Shown piece after piece: positions 1 to 6,222 of a DNA stretch of 13,001 bases (its first letter is position 1; each line of letters starts with the position of its first letter). Position numbers and translations under genes: made by a program. The notes under the pieces are model-generated. The model saw nothing but the letters and a program-made list of their open reading frames with translations, did no database searches and was not told the DNA's origin. This DNA comes from Flavobacteriales bacterium (GTDB lineage: Bacteria > Bacteroidota > Bacteroidia > Flavobacteriales_D > Sanyastnellaceae): NCBI GenBank assembly GCA_011524845.1, contig WTJL01000204.1:1-13001 (forward strand). The letters are read 5' to 3'.

Positions 1-56
1 CCCTGTGGGATCGCTAGGCTTCAGAGACTTCTTGGGTGAAGTGTGGCAGAAAAGTC

Positions 57-80
57 GCGTCTTGAGAGAGACGCTTTCTT
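57..80 (+). terminator. Terminator-like hairpin
   Basis: Perfect 6-bp arms GCGTCT (57-62) and AGACGC (69-74) enclose a 6-nt loop and are followed by TTTCTT. This is the shape of a short rho-independent terminator for a gene entering from the left. Frame 2 is open from the window edge to a TAG at 125-127, so a gene tail may run through the hairpin, but its translation is not recognisable. The rest of 1-204 shows no gene I can support. Confidence 0.4.
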
Positions 81-204
81 CGAGTTCTGGTGTGATGTGG
101 ATATGGACCAACTTTTTCGTCGAATAGATTAATTCTAGAATCCTTTGAGCTTTGCCCACGACGTTTTGAAATTCTAACCTGATAAATCTTAATACCACCC
201 ACTC

Positions 205-534
205 ATGAGCTCGACAGCATCAGAAATCTTCAAACTTCATAAGGAAACGGGCATGTCGATAATGGATTGCAAGGAGGCCTTGGCCGAGGCTAACGGCGAT
301 GTTGAAGCAGCCATTGAATTCCTTCGCAATAAAGTCGAAGCTGAGGCCGAAGCCTTAAAGCCCAAATACGCACTCGTTACTGGTGGTGCAGGTTCGAGCG
401 ACGAGCTCAATAAATTTTGGATGGACATCACCGATTTGATTAACTCTGGTTGGAGATGCCAGGGAGGTGTGTCAGTTACATTGAACAACAGGAACGGAGT
501 TCTTGTCTTTCACCAGGCGATGGTCCGAGATTAA
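205..534 (+). CDS. EF-Ts N-terminal (UBA-like) domain fused to DUF1737
   Basis: A 109-aa cytoplasmic protein with two parts. Residues 3-42 match the N-terminal helical (UBA-like) domain of elongation factor Ts, including TGMSIMDCKEALAEANGD and AAIEFLR; in EF-Ts this domain contacts EF-Tu. Residues 43-53 are a charged Glu/Ala-rich linker. Residues 55-109 look like DUF1737: YALVTG, a helix ending LINSGWRCQGGVSV, then the closing FHQAMVRD. The EF-Ts core and dimerisation domains are absent, so this is not tsf. The ATG at 205 begins directly with the domain. Its stop abuts recombinase remnant sequence in another frame, in an AT-richer stretch, which suggests arrival with a mobile segment. DUF1737 has no known function that I can state. 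A role in binding EF-Tu or another protein is inferred from the first domain only. Confidence 0.75.
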   Translation: MSSTASEIFKLHKETGMSIMDCKEALAEANGDVEAAIEFLRNKVEAEAEALKPKYALVTGGAGSSDELNKFWMDITDLINSGWRCQGGVSVTLNNRNGVLVFHQAMVRD

Positions 535-536
535 TC

Positions 537-677
537 GAGATTTACAAGCGTACAGGCTCTCTGACGGTTCTGCTGCAAGCCATGGGACATGCTAGCCTTG
601 CAGTGAGCTTAGGCTATCTGAGAAACCTTGAAGTGCCAATGCTGAAGGTGGAGGATATGCCTATGTTTGAATCATGA
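537..677 (+). pseudogene. 3' remnant of a tyrosine recombinase (integrase) gene
   Basis: The frame ending at TGA 675-677 encodes a typical Bacteroidota tyrosine-recombinase C-terminus: EIYKRTGSL, then MGHASLAVSLGYLRNLEV, then LKVEDMPMF. The GH motif and the Tyr nine residues after its His fit the last active-site His/Trp box and the nucleophilic Tyr. All upstream parts (core-binding domain and the Arg/Lys/His boxes) are missing. Recognisable homology begins almost exactly after the stop of the DUF1737 gene. The frame is open back to an ATG at 450, but that part is only a shadow of the DUF1737 gene. It is most likely a fragment left by recombination. Its last bases (ATGA, 674-677) overlap the start of the next gene. 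Confidence 0.7.
636..662 (+). repeat. 27-bp direct repeat, left copy (recombinase gene tail)
   Basis: CCAAT followed by a 21-bp core that begins CTGAAGGTGGAGGA and ends ATGCCT. It matches 1107-1133 at 25 of 27 positions; the differences are 641 G versus 1112 C, and 656 T versus 1127 C. In the recombinase frame it encodes PMLKVEDMP. The two copies are 471 bp apart, start to start, and bracket one gene, which fits att-like or cassette boundaries. Confidence 0.8.
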
Positions 678-1099
678 TTAGAAAGTACAAATCGCTATTT
701 TTTTGCCTTTCGCTTTTCGTGTTCACACCGACATTGCTCTGTGCACAAGGAATTCCAAGCGCCAATTTTCCTGAACTAAGAGCAGGGATTTTCGTAAGTC
801 AAACTGAGATTGATCTCGCCTTAGAAATGAGAGCCCAAAAGTGGAAGTACGTTATGCCGATACCGAAGAGCCCACAAGCTGGATGGCACAACTCTGATCG
901 CAGGACAACTTGGTACTTGGGTTACTGGAGAAAGGGGTTATTTGTGTTTTCGAGCGTTCCTCCGACGAAAGATGAGAGTGGCAATTATGTTGGCGATGGA
1001 ATAAGAGAGAAAGGCTACTATAGAAAAGGAGGACGTCCACGCCAGCCGACGGCTTTGGAGTATCTGATGTCCAAGAGAGGAGGGGTCAAACCGTCCTAG
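674..1099 (+). CDS. Small exported orphan protein in repeat-bounded cassette
   Basis: A 141-aa protein of unrecognised family. Residues 1-25 form a clear signal peptide: basic MIRKYK, a long hydrophobic core of Phe, Leu and Cys, and a likely cleavage near LLCAQ. The context does not fit a lipobox well. The mature part is basic and aromatic, with a helical stretch around 43-58 (TEIDLALEMRAQKWKYV), a Trp/Tyr-rich segment 71-93 (WHNSD, WYLGYWRKGLFVF) and a Gly/Arg/Lys-rich tail from about 110. The ATG overlaps the recombinase remnant stop, and the gene fills the space between the two 27-bp repeats. Codon use and base composition are much AT-richer than in the genes to the right, as expected for transferred DNA. 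A periplasmic or surface accessory protein, or a toxin or effector, are possible, but no motif decides. Confidence 0.65.
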   Translation: MIRKYKSLFFCLSLFVFTPTLLCAQGIPSANFPELRAGIFVSQTEIDLALEMRAQKWKYVMPIPKSPQAGWHNSDRRTTWYLGYWRKGLFVFSSVPPTKDESGNYVGDGIREKGYYRKGGRPRQPTALEYLMSKRGGVKPS

Positions 1100-1103
1100 G
1101 TAG

Positions 1104-1151
1104 TCACCAATCCTGAAGGTGGAGGACATGCCTAGTCATTCTTTCTATTGA
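1104..1151 (+). pseudogene. Second, shorter recombinase-tail remnant
   Basis: After an in-frame TAG at 1101-1103 the frame reads SPILKVEDMPSHSFY and stops at TGA 1149-1151. PILKVEDMP repeats the end of the remnant at 537-677 (PMLKVEDMP). The active-site region is absent here, so only the terminal tail was duplicated. Confidence 0.6.
1107..1133 (+). repeat. 27-bp direct repeat, right copy
   Basis: It matches 636-662 at 25 of 27 bases. It lies 7 bp downstream of the stop codon of the cassette gene, while the left copy ends 11 bp before that gene's ATG. Confidence 0.8.
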
Positions 1152-1159
1152 TTAGGCTC

Positions 1160-1189
1160 AGGGGTAAAGCAGGCTTTCAACGTACCCTT
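1160..1189. other. Inverted repeat in the 1152-1334 non-coding stretch
   Basis: Arms 1160-1166 (AGGGGTA) and 1183-1189 (TACCCTT) can pair over 7 positions with one G-T wobble, around a smaller internal AAG/CTT hairpin. No T-run follows on either strand, so it is not a good terminator. The rest of 1190-1334 has no supportable gene. An AATCTTG at 1294-1300 resembles the promoter boxes seen upstream of other genes here and could serve the gene at 1335. Confidence 0.25.
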
Positions 1190-1334
1190 GAAAATCTCTT
1201 AGATCAACATCCTTTTCACTAGCATTGGCCGAGCCCGTGGTAGTCGCGTCTAAACATGAGATGATCTTGAGATTGTAAGGAGGGATTGTTGTGAATCTTG
1301 TGTAGCTTCTTCCGCAAATCAACCAAGTTTCGCC

Positions 1335-2222
1335 ATGAACCCCTTTTCAATTTGGAAGTCCTTTGCCGCAGCGTTTGTGCTTTTGTCCGTGGTGTCGTTC
1401 GCATGGGGGCAAGAGGCCACGCGCTACGTGTGTTTGACACTCGACAACAAAACCGTTCGGTGCGGTCAGTTGATCTCCGATGACGGGAGAGAGCTCACCA
1501 TTCAAACCCCCGACCTGGGCAAGATGATTGTGCCCAAGATTCAAGTCGTCCGAATCGTCGACGCCCCGGCGGGCACACGTGGGTCCTCCGGAAGTTCAGA
1601 CATTGAGTTGTCTGAAAGGATGCTGAATCCCGACCGTGCCCTCCAGTCCACGCGGTACTTTTTTGCGCCATCCGCCCACACGCTGAAGCAGGGGGAAGGG
1701 TACGCTTCCGTCACGGGAATTGCCATTGGCAACGTCACCTACGGCATCTCGGATTCGTTCATGGCTGGGTTCAGCATTTCGCCATTGGGTGCCGGGGTGA
1801 CGGGAAAGGTGGGCTTGGAGCTCGAAGATGGCGTCCAGCTCTCTGCGGGTGGCCTGTTTCAATTGGGGTGGGACGGTGGTGGCGTGAGCTTTCCGTTTGC
1901 CAACCTGACGTTTGGGAATGAAAATGAACACCTCACGGTGGCGTACGGATGGCTCTTTGGTTCGATTGGTGGCGACGACATCGATTCGCCCATGCTCAAC
2001 GTCAGCGGTTGTCTTCAAGTCTCCGACAATGCATGGATCATGTCCGAGAACTATTTGTTCGCCCGGCCAGAGTTTTTCCCCACCAATGCCGTGATGTCGT
2101 TTGGGATGCGTCTCTGGAGTGCCCGCAAGCAACGGCTGTTTGAACCTGCGTTCATGTTGCTGATCGACGACGAGAACAACACGACCCCGGTGCCATGGGT
2201 GGGGTGGACATGGCCCTTCTGA
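1335..2222 (+). CDS. Exported outer-membrane barrel-like protein
   Basis: A 295-aa protein. Residues 1-25 are a signal peptide ending SFAWG/QE. Residues 30-76 form a small beta-rich module of the pattern LDNKTVRCGQLISDDGRELTIQT..G.MIVPK..V.RI, a style seen near the N-terminus of many hypothetical Bacteroidota envelope proteins. After a Gly/Ser linker (79-88), residues 105-295 alternate in short amphipathic strands such as YASVTGIAIGNVTYGISDSF, LTVAYGWLFGS and MSFGMRLWSA. The chain ends in Trp-Thr-Trp-Pro-Phe, and a terminal aromatic is typical of outer-membrane barrels. The transported or bound molecule cannot be told. This is the first gene with the high-GC composition of the rest of the window, so the lateral segment probably ends upstream of it. 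The ATG at 1335 is chosen because the signal peptide starts there. Confidence 0.75.
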   Translation: MNPFSIWKSFAAAFVLLSVVSFAWGQEATRYVCLTLDNKTVRCGQLISDDGRELTIQTPDLGKMIVPKIQVVRIVDAPAGTRGSSGSSDIELSERMLNPDRALQSTRYFFAPSAHTLKQGEGYASVTGIAIGNVTYGISDSFMAGFSISPLGAGVTGKVGLELEDGVQLSAGGLFQLGWDGGGVSFPFANLTFGNENEHLTVAYGWLFGSIGGDDIDSPMLNVSGCLQVSDNAWIMSENYLFARPEFFPTNAVMSFGMRLWSARKQRLFEPAFMLLIDDENNTTPVPWVGWTWPF

Positions 2223-2253
2223 GGCCCTGACAGGGTTGTCTGGAGGACACGAG

Positions 2254-2284
2254 TTGCCCAAGTGATTCGAAGACAGTAGATTCG
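2254..2284 (+). promoter_or_regulatory. Bacteroidota-type promoter for amt
   Basis: TTG at 2254-2256, a 20-bp spacer and TAGATTCG at 2277-2284 fit the Bacteroidota pattern of a -33 TTG and a -7 TAnnTTTG, with one mismatch in the second box. Transcription would start near 2290, leaving a leader of roughly 30 nt if the ATG at 2319 is used. No Shine-Dalgarno sequence is visible. Confidence 0.4.
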
Positions 2285-2318
2285 CCCGGTTTGGTGGCCA
2301 AGGTCACCGGTCTGGTCA

Positions 2319-3647
2319 ATGACCCCAGGCGAACCTCATTTTCTCGATTTTATGGGCAGAAAGAGCAACTTTCTTGTGCTGGCGTTGTTGGTGCCGGCGA
2401 TTTGGTTTTTGGGCACGTCGTACGAGGCGGCCACCGACGAATCCGCCTTGGCGGCCTTGGACACGGGCGACACCGCGTGGATGGTCGTCGCCAGTGCGTT
2501 TGTGCTGTTGATGACGCCAGGTTTGGCCTTCTTCTATGGGGGGATGGTCGACAAAAAGCACATCATTTCCACGATGCTCCAAAGCTTTGTGGCTTTGGGG
2601 GTCATCAGCGTGCTTTGGGTGCTGGTGGGCTTCAGCCTGTGCTTTGGGGACAGCCTTGGAGGCGTCGTCGGGGATCCTCGGACGTTCTTGGCCTTCAGGG
2701 GAGTGGGGTTGAGCCCCAACGCCGATTTCGCTGGCACCGTGCCGTTCCTGTTGTTTGCCTTGTTTCAACTCAAGTTTGCCATCATCACGCCCGCCCTCAT
2801 CACGGGCAGCATGGCGGGGCGCGTGCGTTTCCGCGCGTACATCCTGTTCATGGTGTTGTTCGCGCTCATCGTGTATCCACCCCTGTGTCACATGACATGG
2901 CATCCTGACGGCCTGCTCCGCCAGTGGGGGGTGTTGGACTTTGCGGGAGGAACGGTGGTGCACATGTCGGCCGGTTGCGCGGCCCTTGCCGGTGCGTTGT
3001 TCTTGGGGCGTCGCATGGACAGCAAGCTGACCCCGGCCAACATCCCGTTTGTCATTTTGGGAACCGGCTTGTTGTGGTTTGGCTGGTTTGGGTTCAACGC
3101 CGGCTCGGCCTTTTCCGCAGGTGCGGATGCGGTGCTGGCCTTTGCCAACACCAACCTCGCGTCGGCGACTGCCATGATCACGTGGATCTTCTTCGACCGC
3201 TACCGCGACCGCAAAATGTCCGCCGTCGGTGCCTGCATCGGCGCAGTGGTGGGCTTGGTGGCGATCACGCCTGCCGCTGGCTTTGTGAGCTTGGGGGACA
3301 GTGTCCTCATCGGCTTTGTGGCGTCGCTCGTCAGCAACTTGGCCATCGATGCCTTCCACAAATCAGGTCGTGTCGACGACACACTGGATGTGTTCGCCAG
3401 CCATGGGGTGGGCGGCATGGTCGGCATGCTTCTCACGGGCGTATTCGCAGCCGATGTGGGCTTGACGTCCGGCGAGTTCGAGACGTTTGGCAAGCACGTG
3501 GCTGCCTTGGTGGCCGTCGCCGTGGGTGCCTTCGCGCTGAGCTACGGATTGTTTGCCGTGGTGAACCGCCTCATCCCCATGCGGGTCACGTCGAAGCAGG
3601 AAGAACGCGGGCTGGACGACAGCCAGCACGGCGAAAAGCTTCAGTAA
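2319..3647 (+). CDS. amt: Ammonium transporter, Amt family
   Basis: A 442-aa inner-membrane channel that carries ammonium, with about 11 membrane helices after an N-terminal hydrophobic segment at 18-32. Family landmarks are present. The twin pore histidines are H215 (in DFAGGTVVHMSAG) and H362 (in FASHGVGGMVGM). The external-site residues include F153 (FQLKFAIIT), W194 and the Asp in LDFAGG (D207). GWFGFNAGSA at 255-264 carries the second gate Phe. Length is normal for Amt. Two starts are possible: ATG 2319, or ATG 2352 (giving MGRKSNFLVL, which places the hydrophobic segment right at the N-terminus); neither has a Shine-Dalgarno sequence. The tail from 422 is short, cytosolic and charged. 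No P-II (glnK) gene lies next to it, although Amt is commonly paired with one, so any P-II control would come from elsewhere. Confidence 0.95.
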   Translation: MTPGEPHFLDFMGRKSNFLVLALLVPAIWFLGTSYEAATDESALAALDTGDTAWMVVASAFVLLMTPGLAFFYGGMVDKKHIISTMLQSFVALGVISVLWVLVGFSLCFGDSLGGVVGDPRTFLAFRGVGLSPNADFAGTVPFLLFALFQLKFAIITPALITGSMAGRVRFRAYILFMVLFALIVYPPLCHMTWHPDGLLRQWGVLDFAGGTVVHMSAGCAALAGALFLGRRMDSKLTPANIPFVILGTGLLWFGWFGFNAGSAFSAGADAVLAFANTNLASATAMITWIFFDRYRDRKMSAVGACIGAVVGLVAITPAAGFVSLGDSVLIGFVASLVSNLAIDAFHKSGRVDDTLDVFASHGVGGMVGMLLTGVFAADVGLTSGEFETFGKHVAALVAVAVGAFALSYGLFAVVNRLIPMRVTSKQEERGLDDSQHGEKLQ

Positions 3648-3659
3648 GCCGCAGGCTTA
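3645..3659. terminator. Palindrome shared by two convergent stop codons
   Basis: TAAGCC-GCA-GGCTTA is a perfect 6-bp inverted repeat. Its first three bases are the amt stop and its last three are the reverse-complemented stop of the opposing gene. It could form a small hairpin in both transcripts. No T-run follows on either side, so bidirectional termination is only a suggestion. Confidence 0.35.
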
Positions 3660-4430
3660 AAAAGCCAAGCTCACGCGCAGCCCCCCCGAGAACCAGGGGC
3701 CGGTGTTGCCGTTGTAGTGCTCTGCCGGTCCGGCGCCCATCCAGTAGCGCTGCTGGGTCCGCTGGCGCACGATGTCGCGCGCTTCCTCTGGAGAGTATCC
3801 TTCCATGAGGTAGGTGCGTGTGATGCCGCGGAACATGGGGCCCATGTAGGCGTCGAGCCCCAAGCCGCTTTCCGTCAGCCACTGGTATCCGATGGTGAGG
3901 CCAAACCCCCATTTTGTCACGTTCAACGTGTGGTCGATTTCATCGAGGAAGGCTCCGGGTTCGAAGGTCACGGTGTCTGGGTCAAAGGCGACATCACGGA
4001 TGCGCTCGTCGGCGTGGACGGTGGCTGCTCCGGCGGTCAAAAAGGCGGAGGCGTAGAAGCCGTCGGGCACACCGTCGTCCACCCAACCGTACTTGCGCAC
4101 GGCGGCCTGCACCTCCCAGCCAGAGATCTCCATGTCCAGGTCTGCGGGCAGGTTGGGGTAGAAGCTGTCCCACGGGTAAAGCAGGGGCTGCGCAATGGTG
4201 TACGTGTAGTCCGTGGTGGTCATGCCGATGCCAGTCACGGTGAGTTCAGCTGTAGTCCAATCGCCCACCACCCGCTCGTACGACAGGCTGTACTTGCCTG
4301 AGATGAAATCCGTGAGGCTCACCTTGAGCAGCCCTTCGTGCAGGACGTCAGGGGTGGTGGATTGGGCTTGGCCGGAAAGCACAACTGCCGCGAGGGCGGC
4401 AGTTGCAAAGAAGGGTCGAAACAGGGTCAT
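3657..4430 (-). CDS. Outer-membrane beta-barrel protein (DUF3575-like)
   Basis: A 257-aa protein with a signal peptide at 1-22 (cut near SGQAQ). The mature chain starts with LLKVSLTDFISGKYSLSYERVV, the common opening of small Bacteroidota barrels in which the first strand is followed by 'YSLSYER'. Further strands follow, such as YASAFLTAGAATV, WGFGLTIGYQWL and GLGLDAYMGPMFRG, and the chain ends WFSGGLRVSLAF, a standard C-terminal barrel strand with terminal Phe. An Arg/Gln-rich stretch near 215-230 probably forms a loop or periplasmic turn. The start lies 3 bp after the stop of the leucine-rich-repeat gene on the same strand, so the two are surely co-transcribed. Assignment to DUF3575 rests on style, not on a search. 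Function unknown. Confidence 0.75.
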   Translation of the reverse strand: MTLFRPFFATAALAAVVLSGQAQSTTPDVLHEGLLKVSLTDFISGKYSLSYERVVGDWTTAELTVTGIGMTTTDYTYTIAQPLLYPWDSFYPNLPADLDMEISGWEVQAAVRKYGWVDDGVPDGFYASAFLTAGAATVHADERIRDVAFDPDTVTFEPGAFLDEIDHTLNVTKWGFGLTIGYQWLTESGLGLDAYMGPMFRGITRTYLMEGYSPEEARDIVRQRTQQRYWMGAGPAEHYNGNTGPWFSGGLRVSLAF

Positions 4431-4433
4431 CGG

Positions 4434-6167
4434 TCAGTCGACTTTGATTTTGATGTCCTCCCCAAAGCGACGAATCGTCTGGACTTTGGCGCCGTCGTCA
4501 AACGGGTTGCCCTTCACGTCCACGGTCTTCAACTCAGGGATGTTCTCCATGCCTGCAGGCAGGCTTGTGAGGTTGTTGTTGCGGGCCACCACACGCTTCA
4601 AGGTGGGGATGTTGGCCAAGGCTGCGGGCAATTCGTTCAACTCGTTGCCGCTGACCACCAACGTTTGGAGCATGCTCAACTCGTCGATGTTGGCGGGAAG
4701 CGATCCCATTTTCATGCCGCTCAAGTCGAGGTATACGAGCTTGGGAATGGACAGCACCTCGACGGGGAGGGGTTGGCCCACCAAGTCGGGGTCGGTCAAA
4801 GGATTCAAGGACAAGGACACGCCACCGATGGTGGTGGTGAGCTTGGCGCCCAAACGCTGTTCCATCGTCATCTCTGCAGCTTCGGACGCCGCGGCTTCGG
4901 CAGAGCCCGCCACAAATTCAGACTGCCACTTGGCGAGCATGTCGCCCATTTCGAGGTAGCGGTCGCCTGGCAAGATCATGGCAACGTCTTTGTTCTGTGA
5001 ACGCTTGCCGACGGCGCTCTTGAAGTCAGGCGCCTTCTCACGCTCCACTTCTTCCTTCGAAGGCATGACAAAGTCGGGGTTGGCCACCGAAGAGCGGCGA
5101 CGCTTCATCAAACGGTCGAGCAGTTCGTCGCACTTGGCGAGCGTTCCGGCGTCGCCCACGGCGAGCCCACGTGCCGTGGAAATGGCTTGGGCACATTCGA
5201 CGTATTCGTCGCGGTACAAGTGACACACGGCGAGGTTGAGGCTGAGTCCAGTGGCGACTTTCTTGGTCACCATGGCTTTTTTGTTGGTGAAGTCGGTTTT
5301 GGTCGACCACTCGGTCCACACGGCCATGGGGCCTTCGAGGGCGTCGAAGTTGCCCGTTTTGAACGCCTCCAACGCCTCGGCTTGGGCCGTTTCAAGGGGG
5401 GTGTAGTCGTGTTTGCCTTTGCCCACGTAAATCTCCACGTCGTGCTTGGTCTCGAGGAAGAAGAGGCGCTCTTCCATTTCGTCGATCACTTTGCTGAGCT
5501 GCATCAACACGGCCTTGCGGCGCACAAAGCGCTGGCCTTCGTAGCCCTTGAGGTTGTTGCGAACTTCCATGGGGCTGTCAAACAACAGCTGTCCTGAGGT
5601 GTAACTGAAACCACCCAATGGACCTGATTCCATGGTGGCGATCTTTTCGTTGCCGTACCGGATGGAGTTGGTGGAGTTGATTTCAAACCCGTCGAGCACG
5701 TTGCCGTTGCCGTCCGAGATGGTGACGCGCACGGGCATGCTGTGCTGGAGCACGGCGTAGTAAGTCTTGGCGTCGGTGTTCTTTTGGGAAGCCGACTTCA
5801 CTTGAGGCTCGGGGTACGATTCTGGACCGAGCGCCACGTCCACCACGCACGTGGGAAGGTCGTCGACGATGGTCGCTTCGCGGCCCAAGCTGAAGTACTT
5901 CATGTTCTCGAGGCGCTCGCCTTCCTTGATGATTTTGATGTTTCCTCCGTAGCGGCGCAAGTCGTCCAACGTGAAGAAGTTGGGGTCGGCGTGCACGAAG
6001 AAGGCCACCTTGTCCACGATGCTCTCGGGCACGGTGGGGATGGTGGTCACGTCAATCTTGGTGGACTTGGACCCGCTGCGCTGGGCAGAGGTTTGGGTGC
6101 CCACAGCAAGGAGCAACACAGTCAGCACAGCCGGGGCGGTGCGGGAAAGGAGGGAAGTGAATGTCAT
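4434..6167 (-). CDS. Exported leucine-rich-repeat protein
   Basis: A 577-aa protein. Residues 1-29 form a signal peptide (TVLLLAVGTQTSAQ). Residues 45-210 are a mixed domain without a recognised family. Residues 215-360 are rich in helix, with repeat-like segments resembling tetratricopeptide-style packing (for example SLNLAVCHLYRDEYVECAQAIS), though a call is not secure. A charged and Ala-rich linker covers 370-435. Residues 466-560 hold about four leucine-rich repeats of 23 residues of the pattern IP.L..L....N.L..LP..., including LQTLVVSGNELNELP and LKRVVARNNNLTSLP. Such repeats normally bind protein partners. There is no T9SS sorting domain or membrane anchor, so the protein is probably periplasmic. 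It is first in a two-gene operon with the barrel protein, which suggests a shared envelope role. Confidence 0.8.
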   Translation of the reverse strand: MTFTSLLSRTAPAVLTVLLLAVGTQTSAQRSGSKSTKIDVTTIPTVPESIVDKVAFFVHADPNFFTLDDLRRYGGNIKIIKEGERLENMKYFSLGREATIVDDLPTCVVDVALGPESYPEPQVKSASQKNTDAKTYYAVLQHSMPVRVTISDGNGNVLDGFEINSTNSIRYGNEKIATMESGPLGGFSYTSGQLLFDSPMEVRNNLKGYEGQRFVRRKAVLMQLSKVIDEMEERLFFLETKHDVEIYVGKGKHDYTPLETAQAEALEAFKTGNFDALEGPMAVWTEWSTKTDFTNKKAMVTKKVATGLSLNLAVCHLYRDEYVECAQAISTARGLAVGDAGTLAKCDELLDRLMKRRRSSVANPDFVMPSKEEVEREKAPDFKSAVGKRSQNKDVAMILPGDRYLEMGDMLAKWQSEFVAGSAEAAASEAAEMTMEQRLGAKLTTTIGGVSLSLNPLTDPDLVGQPLPVEVLSIPKLVYLDLSGMKMGSLPANIDELSMLQTLVVSGNELNELPAALANIPTLKRVVARNNNLTSLPAGMENIPELKTVDVKGNPFDDGAKVQTIRRFGEDIKIKVD

Positions 6168-6192
6168 GATCGCAGTGTGTCGATTTGGAGGG

Positions 6193-6200
6193 GCAAGGTA
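6193..6200 (-). promoter_or_regulatory. -7 box for the LRR/barrel operon
   Basis: On the minus strand the sequence reads GTACCTTGCC, giving TACCTTG about 26 bp upstream of the ATG at 6167. The same GTACCTTG stands upstream of the gene at 9606. It fits the Bacteroidota -7 pattern TAnnTT-G. No clear -33 TTG is visible. Confidence 0.35.
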
Positions 6201-6222
6201 CGCTACGACGGACGGAAGGGAC

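Noticed and set aside
2..127. Tail of a gene entering from the left in frame 2
   Set aside because: Open for only 42 codons with no recognisable motif, and a terminator-like hairpin lies inside it; could be real but cannot be supported from this window.
14..202. 62-aa minus-strand frame divergent from the EF-Ts/DUF1737 gene
   Set aside because: No recognisable motif, Arg/Lys/Ser-rich composition, and it crosses a terminator-like hairpin.
450..536. Reading the recombinase tail as a 75-aa gene starting at ATG 450
   Set aside because: Residues before the recombinase homology are only the DUF1737 gene read in another frame, and a recombinase lacking its other catalytic boxes cannot work.
1100..1200. 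Integron attC site after the orphan gene
   Set aside because: The hairpin at 1160-1189 lacks the RYYYAAC/GTTRRRY end boxes and the usual R/L box order.
1219..1440. 73-aa minus-strand frame
   Set aside because: Overlaps the signal peptide of the gene at 1335 and shows no family feature.
2316..3359. 347-aa open frame on the minus strand within amt
   Set aside because: Composition is that of a shadow (Gly/His/Gln/Arg-rich, no hydrophobic core). The plus strand encodes an unmistakable Amt.
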